This document shows positions 59,633-64,000 of a stretch of DNA of 64,000 nt, one piece after another. This DNA comes from Mangrovibacterium diazotrophicum. Its GTDB lineage: Bacteria > Bacteroidota > Bacteroidia > Bacteroidales > Prolixibacteraceae. The stretch is taken from assembly GCF_003610535.1 (NCBI RefSeq), contig NZ_RAPN01000002.1, positions 372,001-436,000 of the forward strand. The letters run 5' to 3'. Below the pieces are notes generated by a model. That model saw nothing but the letters and a program-made list of their open reading frames with translations. It was not told the origin of the DNA and did no database searches. The first letter of the stretch is position 1; the number at the start of each line of letters is the position of its first letter. The position numbers and the translations under genes were made by a program.

Positions 59633-61309
59633 TTAACGAGTCAGATTCGCTTCAATAAACTGACCCAGTTTCATGTATTTCTCGTAAATAACCTGATACT
59701 TTGCAGCGTTCTCCGGAATTGGATGGTATTCAGTCTCGAAACCGCCACCCATTTTTTCCTGTGCTTCGTGCGTGGTTGCATACACTCCGGCAACAACAGC
59801 CGCAGCCATTGCAGAACCCAAAGCACAAGCCTGCTCTGAACGGGCCACTTTAATCGGCATGTTCAACACATCGCAAACGATCTGCATCACCAGCTTCGAT
59901 TTTTTAGCCACACCGCCCAAGGCAATTACTCCTTTAATCGGTACGCCTTGCTCGATGAAACGGTCAACAATCGCTTTCGATCCGAATGCTGTTGCTTCAA
60001 CCAACGAACGGAAAATACGGGGTGCATCAGTTCCCAGGTTCAAACCGGCAATTGCACCTTTCAGGTTTTGATTGGCATCCGGCGTACGGCGACCGTTCAT
60101 CCAGTCAATGGCCAACACACCTTTTTCGTCGATTGGCAACGCTTCGGCAGCCTTGGCCAATTCCATGATCATTTTGTCCGAAAGTTCATCAAGCAGTTTA
60201 GCACGAGTTGCTTCGTCAACCAATTCAGTTTGACCAATGATTTGCTGTGCCGGCCACATCAATACTTTTTTGAACCAGGCATAAATATCGCCGAATGCAG
60301 ATTGACCAGCTTCCATTCCGAGCATGCCCGGAACAACCGATCCGTCAACCTGTCCGCAAATACCGGCAATCAGCTTATCTCCTACTTCTTCGGTCGGTGC
60401 AACCAACATGTCGCAAGTTGATGTTCCCATCACTTTACTCAGGTAATAAGGCTCAATTTGAGCACCAACAGCACCCAAGTGCGCATCGAAGGCACCAACA
60501 CCAACCACAACGTCGGTTGACAAGCCCAATTTTTCAGCCCATTCCGGTGTTAGTTTACCAACGGCAACATCGCAAGTGTAAGTTTCTTTAAACATGCGGT
60601 CGCGCAGGCCACTTAGAATTGGATCCAGTGCTACCAAAAATTCTTCAGTTGGCAAACCACCGAATGCTTCGTGCCACATCGCTTTGTGACCGGCAGCACA
60701 ACGGCTACGTTTCAAAATCTGCGGACGAGTCGTACCTGTCAATACAGCCGGAATCCAGTCGCAGTGCTCTACCCATGAATTGGCAGCTCGCAAAACGCCT
60801 GCATCAGCACGCGATACATGTAAAATTTTCGACCAGAACCATTCTGAAGAATAGATTCCACCTTCGTATTTTGTGAAGTCAATCTCCCATTTCTTCGCCA
60901 GTTCGTTGATTTGGTCAGCTTCTTTTACTGCCGTGTGGTCTTTCCACAAAACGAACATCGCATTCGGGTTTTCCTCGAAACCGGGCGTCAATGCCAATGG
61001 TGTTCCTTTTTCGTCAACAGCAACAGGTGTTGAACCGGTTGTGTCGATAGAAATACCTACTACATTTTCAGCGACACCGGCAGGAGCTTGCTTTAACGCT
61101 TCAACAACGGTATATTCCAAACCTTCCAGGTAATCCAGCGGGTGCTGACGGAATTGGTTTTCGTGAGGAACACAGTACATTCCTTTTGCCCAACGGGGGT
61201 AAGGGAAAACCACGCTGGCGATTTCTTCTCCGGTTGCAACGTCTACAATCAACGAACGTACCGAATCAGAACCATAATCTAGTCCAATAGTATATTTAGC
61301 TTGGGTCAT
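59633..61309 (-). CDS. araB: Ribulokinase
   Basis: A 558-residue FGGY-family kinase phosphorylating L-ribulose at O-5. The start YTIGLDYGSDSVRSLIVD and the ATP-binding GGVAKKSKLVMQIVCDVL near 455, with QACALGSAMAAAV, are typical; length matches AraB (about 560). The gene is 23 bp downstream of araD on the same strand. It completes L-arabinose conversion to L-ribulose-5-phosphate with AraA. Confidence 0.97.
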   Translation of the reverse strand: MTQAKYTIGLDYGSDSVRSLIVDVATGEEIASVVFPYPRWAKGMYCVPHENQFRQHPLDYLEGLEYTVVEALKQAPAGVAENVVGISIDTTGSTPVAVDEKGTPLALTPGFEENPNAMFVLWKDHTAVKEADQINELAKKWEIDFTKYEGGIYSSEWFWSKILHVSRADAGVLRAANSWVEHCDWIPAVLTGTTRPQILKRSRCAAGHKAMWHEAFGGLPTEEFLVALDPILSGLRDRMFKETYTCDVAVGKLTPEWAEKLGLSTDVVVGVGAFDAHLGAVGAQIEPYYLSKVMGTSTCDMLVAPTEEVGDKLIAGICGQVDGSVVPGMLGMEAGQSAFGDIYAWFKKVLMWPAQQIIGQTELVDEATRAKLLDELSDKMIMELAKAAEALPIDEKGVLAIDWMNGRRTPDANQNLKGAIAGLNLGTDAPRIFRSLVEATAFGSKAIVDRFIEQGVPIKGVIALGGVAKKSKLVMQIVCDVLNMPIKVARSEQACALGSAMAAAVVAGVYATTHEAQEKMGGGFETEYHPIPENAAKYQVIYEKYMKLGQFIEANLTR

Positions 61310-61332
61310 GTTAATTTCGTTTTTTTCAGTTT

Positions 61333-62025
61333 TTATTTTTGGCCATAATAGGCATTCGCGCCATGTTTGCGCAGGAAGTGTTTATCCAGCAACAACTGAT
61401 CCATTTCGGTGTCCGGATTCAGTTGGAAAGAACGGAAAGTCATTTTCGCTACTTCTTCCAACACCACCGCATTATGAACGGCATTGTGTGCATCGGTACC
61501 CCACGAGAACGGAGCGTGATTATTCACCAACACACCCGGCACATAATCCGGATTGATATTTTGCGACTGGAAACACTCAACAATTACATTACCGGTTTCC
61601 AATTCGTAAGCGGTTTTAATTTCTTCGGCAGTCATTTTGCGGGTACAGGGAACTGTTCCGTAAAAATAGTCTGCATGAGTTGTACCTACTGCCGGGATTG
61701 ATTTACCAGCCTGTGCCCAGCTTGTTGCCCATTCTGAGTGCGTGTGAACCACACCGCCGATATTCGGGAAATTCTTGTAAAGCACAAGGTGTGTAGCGGT
61801 ATCTGAAGAAGGTTTGTATTTGCCTTCAACAACATTACCTTCCAGGTCAACAACAACCATATCTTCGGGGCTCATACCGTCGTACGAAACACCACTGGGT
61901 TTAATGACAACCAAACCCGACTCGCGGTCGATTGCACTCACATTACCCCAGGTAAAAATCACCAGGCCATGATCAACCAAATCCAGGTTAGCCTGGCAAA
62001 CCTCTTCTTTTAATTTTTCTAACAT
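61333..62025 (-). CDS. araD: L-ribulose-5-phosphate 4-epimerase
   Basis: A 230-residue class II aldolase-fold epimerase giving D-xylulose-5-phosphate. Features: [12 protein letters not shown] (phosphate binding), zinc-binding [13 protein letters not shown] and the later [10 protein letters not shown], where the His ligands lie. The length and genes around (araB, transporter, araA) set it apart from fuculose aldolases. It follows the transporter gene after a 166-bp gap with a hairpin. Confidence 0.96.
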   Translation of the reverse strand: MLEKLKEEVCQANLDLVDHGLVIFTWGNVSAIDRESGLVVIKPSGVSYDGMSPEDMVVVDLEGNVVEGKYKPSSDTATHLVLYKNFPNIGGVVHTHSEWATSWAQAGKSIPAVGTTHADYFYGTVPCTRKMTAEEIKTAYELETGNVIVECFQSQNINPDYVPGVLVNNHAPFSWGTDAHNAVHNAVVLEEVAKMTFRSFQLNPDTEMDQLLLDKHFLRKHGANAYYGQK

Positions 62026-62113
62026 CTTTTCTTCTTTTAAAATTTGAGACAGAAATCAACTACATCTGAACCAACTTTACTGCACCACCAGTTTGAATTC
62101 AAATCAGAAAATG

Positions 62114-62141
62114 AACCGGACGCCCAGACGGACGCCCGGTT
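62114..62141 (-). terminator. Hairpin between transporter and araD
   Basis: AACCGGACGCCC / GGACGCCCGGTT, a 12-bp stem with two mismatches and a 4-nt loop. The tail (CATTTTC) is weakly T-rich, so it may act as an attenuator or protect the transporter mRNA rather than fully stop transcription. Confidence 0.5.
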
Positions 62142-62191
62142 TTCTGTCCTTATTGAAAATAGTTACTCATGATTCTTAGTTCCGGTTTCGA

Positions 62192-63913
62192 TTACCAGAA
62201 ATAAATATAGAAGACAACAGTAATACCAATAATAATCAGGGAGTGAACAACATCCCATTTGTTCCAGCTTGCGCGGGTTGCTGCTTTGTCTTCAGCTGAA
62301 GCCGAAGCGAAGGTCAAGCCTTTCAGCTGTTCTGCCGGAGCTGGTTTGGTAAATTTACTTACCACCATCACGACAATCATACTGAACACCAACATACCTC
62401 CTGAGAAGAACAACCAGTTCACATCGTAGAACAAGGTATAGAAGAAATTATTTACACCCTTTTCAGCTGCCCAAAGTTTCACATCGGTGTAGCCAGCGTT
62501 GCCTGCCATTGATGAATACAACACTTTTGCGCCCAGGCGAAGTACACCAATAATGAAACCGGCGATCATACCCCACATACCACCTTTAGGCGTTGGTTTT
62601 GACGACAGGATACCCAGCAGGAAGGCCGCTGCAATACCCGGTGCCAGCACCGACTGAACGTCTTGCAAGTAAGTGTAAAGTACATCACCAATGCTACGCA
62701 TAATCGGAATCCAAAGAATACCCAGGATCACGATAACAACCGTTGCAACACGACCTACACGAAGCAATTTGGATTCGCTTGTATTTGGACGATACTTTTT
62801 ATAGAAGTCGATGGTAAACAACATCGCTGATGAGTTGAACAATGAAGCCAACGAGCTCATCAAAGCAGCCAGGATACCACAAACCACCAAACCTTTCACA
62901 CCGGCAGGCAACAGTTTCGCAACCATGGTTGGGAAAGCCGCATCAGCATTTGGCGTTCCGTTATCCATCATTGGCAAGAAGCTACCAGTTTTTTGGTGTA
63001 AGGCGAAAGCGATCATACCCGGGATCAGGAATAGGAATACAGGAGTCAGTTTCAGGTAAGCGCCGAAGATCGTACCACGACGAGCTTCCTTTTCATCCTT
63101 TCCTGAAAGTACACGTTGCACGATGAACTGGTCGGTACACCAGTACCAGAAACCAATTACCGCCGAACCGATAAATACTCCTAACCAAGGGAAGTCTGAG
63201 TCGCGGTTACTGCGAATCAGGTTGGTCATCGTATCGCCGTAATCGTTCACCGGAGTAGCGCTACAAATCCGCATCATTTCATCCCAGCCTCCCAATTCTC
63301 TCAAACCAAGAACAACGATGATGATGGAACCGAGCAACAAGATCGGTGTTTGCAAAACAGAGGTGTAAAGAACGGATTTCATACCACCGATTACCGTGTA
63401 AACAGCGGTCAACAGTACCAGGCCGATGGCCGAGATCCAGAAGAAATCGATTCCCCACATCGTGTCGATACCGAACACCTGTTGGAATACCAAACCACCA
63501 GCATAAACCGTTACAGCAACTTTAGTCAGCACGTAGCTAATCAACGAAATCATCGACAAAATTGTACGCGACTCTTTGTTGTAGCGACGTTCAAGGAATT
63601 CGGGCATGGTAGAAACCATGCTTCGGGTATAGAATGGTACGAACACCCAGCCGAGAATCAGGATCATCCATCCCTGGATTTCCCAGTGAGCCATCGCCAT
63701 ACCGCTAGAAGCGCCGGCGCCGGCCAAGCCGATTAAGTGTTCTGATCCAATATTCGATGCAAAAATTGACGCACCGATCGCGATCCATGTAGCGTCGCGT
63801 CCAGCCAGGAAGTAGTCACCCGAGGTTTCTTCTTTTTGCATGAAAACCCAGGTAATGATCCCGATCAAAGCCAGTGCGAAGACTCCAATAACGATCCAGT
63901 CTAGTAATGCCAT
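62192..63913 (-). CDS. Sodium:sugar symporter, SSS/SGLT family
   Basis: A 573-residue inner-membrane protein with about 14 hydrophobic segments. SGLT-type features: SGDYFLAGRDATWIAIGASIFASNIGSEHLIGLAG, spanning the first two helices (longer than shown motif WIAIGASIFASNIGSEH), and GYWYWCTDQFIVQR-type FWYWCTDQFIVQRVLSG. It imports a sugar with sodium; in this operon the substrate is most likely L-arabinose. It lies 33 bp downstream of araA. Confidence 0.93.
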   Translation of the reverse strand: MALLDWIVIGVFALALIGIITWVFMQKEETSGDYFLAGRDATWIAIGASIFASNIGSEHLIGLAGAGASSGMAMAHWEIQGWMILILGWVFVPFYTRSMVSTMPEFLERRYNKESRTILSMISLISYVLTKVAVTVYAGGLVFQQVFGIDTMWGIDFFWISAIGLVLLTAVYTVIGGMKSVLYTSVLQTPILLLGSIIIVVLGLRELGGWDEMMRICSATPVNDYGDTMTNLIRSNRDSDFPWLGVFIGSAVIGFWYWCTDQFIVQRVLSGKDEKEARRGTIFGAYLKLTPVFLFLIPGMIAFALHQKTGSFLPMMDNGTPNADAAFPTMVAKLLPAGVKGLVVCGILAALMSSLASLFNSSAMLFTIDFYKKYRPNTSESKLLRVGRVATVVIVILGILWIPIMRSIGDVLYTYLQDVQSVLAPGIAAAFLLGILSSKPTPKGGMWGMIAGFIIGVLRLGAKVLYSSMAGNAGYTDVKLWAAEKGVNNFFYTLFYDVNWLFFSGGMLVFSMIVVMVVSKFTKPAPAEQLKGLTFASASAEDKAATRASWNKWDVVHSLIIIGITVVFYIYFW

Positions 63914-63946
63914 TAGTTTTAGTTTTAGTTTATTTTGAATGAATAA

Positions 63947-64000
63947 TTACAGTCCTTTAGCCAGGTGATAGTACAAGTCGTTCCAGCGCAACTCGTTTTT
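63947..64000 (-). CDS. araA: L-arabinose isomerase, C-terminal end (partial)
   Basis: The last 17 codons of a gene entering from the right edge on the minus strand, ending ELRWNDLYYHLAKGL and TAA. The ending matches AraA of Bacteroidota (L/M-R-W-N-x-x-Y-Y) and the position at the head of an ara operon fits. Only the tail is visible, so the call leans on context. Confidence 0.7.
   Translation of the reverse strand, partial: KNELRWNDLYYHLAKGL

Noticed and set aside
1-64000. CRISPR array, prophage, insertion sequence or restriction/defence island
   Set aside because: No regular short repeats, transposase, integrase, phage structural or defence genes were recognised; the repeats present are explained by tRNA duplication and the small-RNA-like units.

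Overview
The window looks like a chromosomal segment of a Bacteroidota bacterium, most likely an anaerobic or facultative member of the Marinilabiliales (the order is an inference from gene content). The reasons are: a type IX secretion PorP/SprF protein beside a cargo protein with a type B sorting domain; promoters with the Bacteroidota -7 element TAnnTTTG; almost no Shine-Dalgarno sequences; and families such as DUF5777, DUF3127, DUF6249, an ACT-less SerA and a TPR/FKBP-rich background. No insertion sequence, prophage or CRISPR array is visible, so it reads as ordinary chromosome with a few unusual loci.

Region by region. 0-3.4 kb: a minus-strand electron-transfer cluster (six-heme lipoprotein, mono-heme lipoprotein, outer-membrane barrel) beside a cysteine-rich Crp/Fnr regulator, with an FNR-like palindrome between regulator and cytochrome. 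3.7-5.8 kb: SPFH/Arc pair and an ECF sigma factor with a small downstream protein. 5.9-15.8 kb: uvrA, a large uncharacterised protein with a structured leader, DoxX, an Omp85-like barrel, MATE transporter, HEAT protein and PorP/SprF. 15.8-22.7 kb: a 909-residue surface protein secreted by T9SS, a DHODH-like enzyme, YggS and a TPR protein. 22.8-33.2 kb: small metabolic genes, folate genes pabB/pabC, the serine cluster serC-serA-DUF1015, comB and gcvT. 33.4-37.3 kb: an orphan Hpt protein, clpB, and a 1-kb non-coding stretch carrying three promoter-to-terminator units that look like tandem small RNA genes. 37.4-50.4 kb: ppdK, OsmC, ruvX-def, comEC, trkA-trkH, a Sua5-type enzyme, mnmD and two FKBP isomerases. 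50.5-52.4 kb: DUF3127 protein, a sigma/anti-sigma pair and its divergent DUF6249 target. 52.6-56.6 kb: an iron-uptake locus in which FeoA is fused to a membrane-anchored DtxR-like protein and FeoB is split in two. 57-58.5 kb: VCBS-repeat lipoprotein and two tandem tRNA-Asp genes. 58.6-64 kb: a phosphoesterase and the L-arabinose operon araA(partial)-transporter-araD-araB.

The most noteworthy loci are the rearranged feo operon with its DtxR-type operator, the twin divergent ECF promoters at 51.9-52.0 kb, the tandem small-RNA-like units upstream of clpB, and the FNR-box/heme-lipoprotein cluster at the left edge. Function calls rest on motif recognition by eye; no database search was run.
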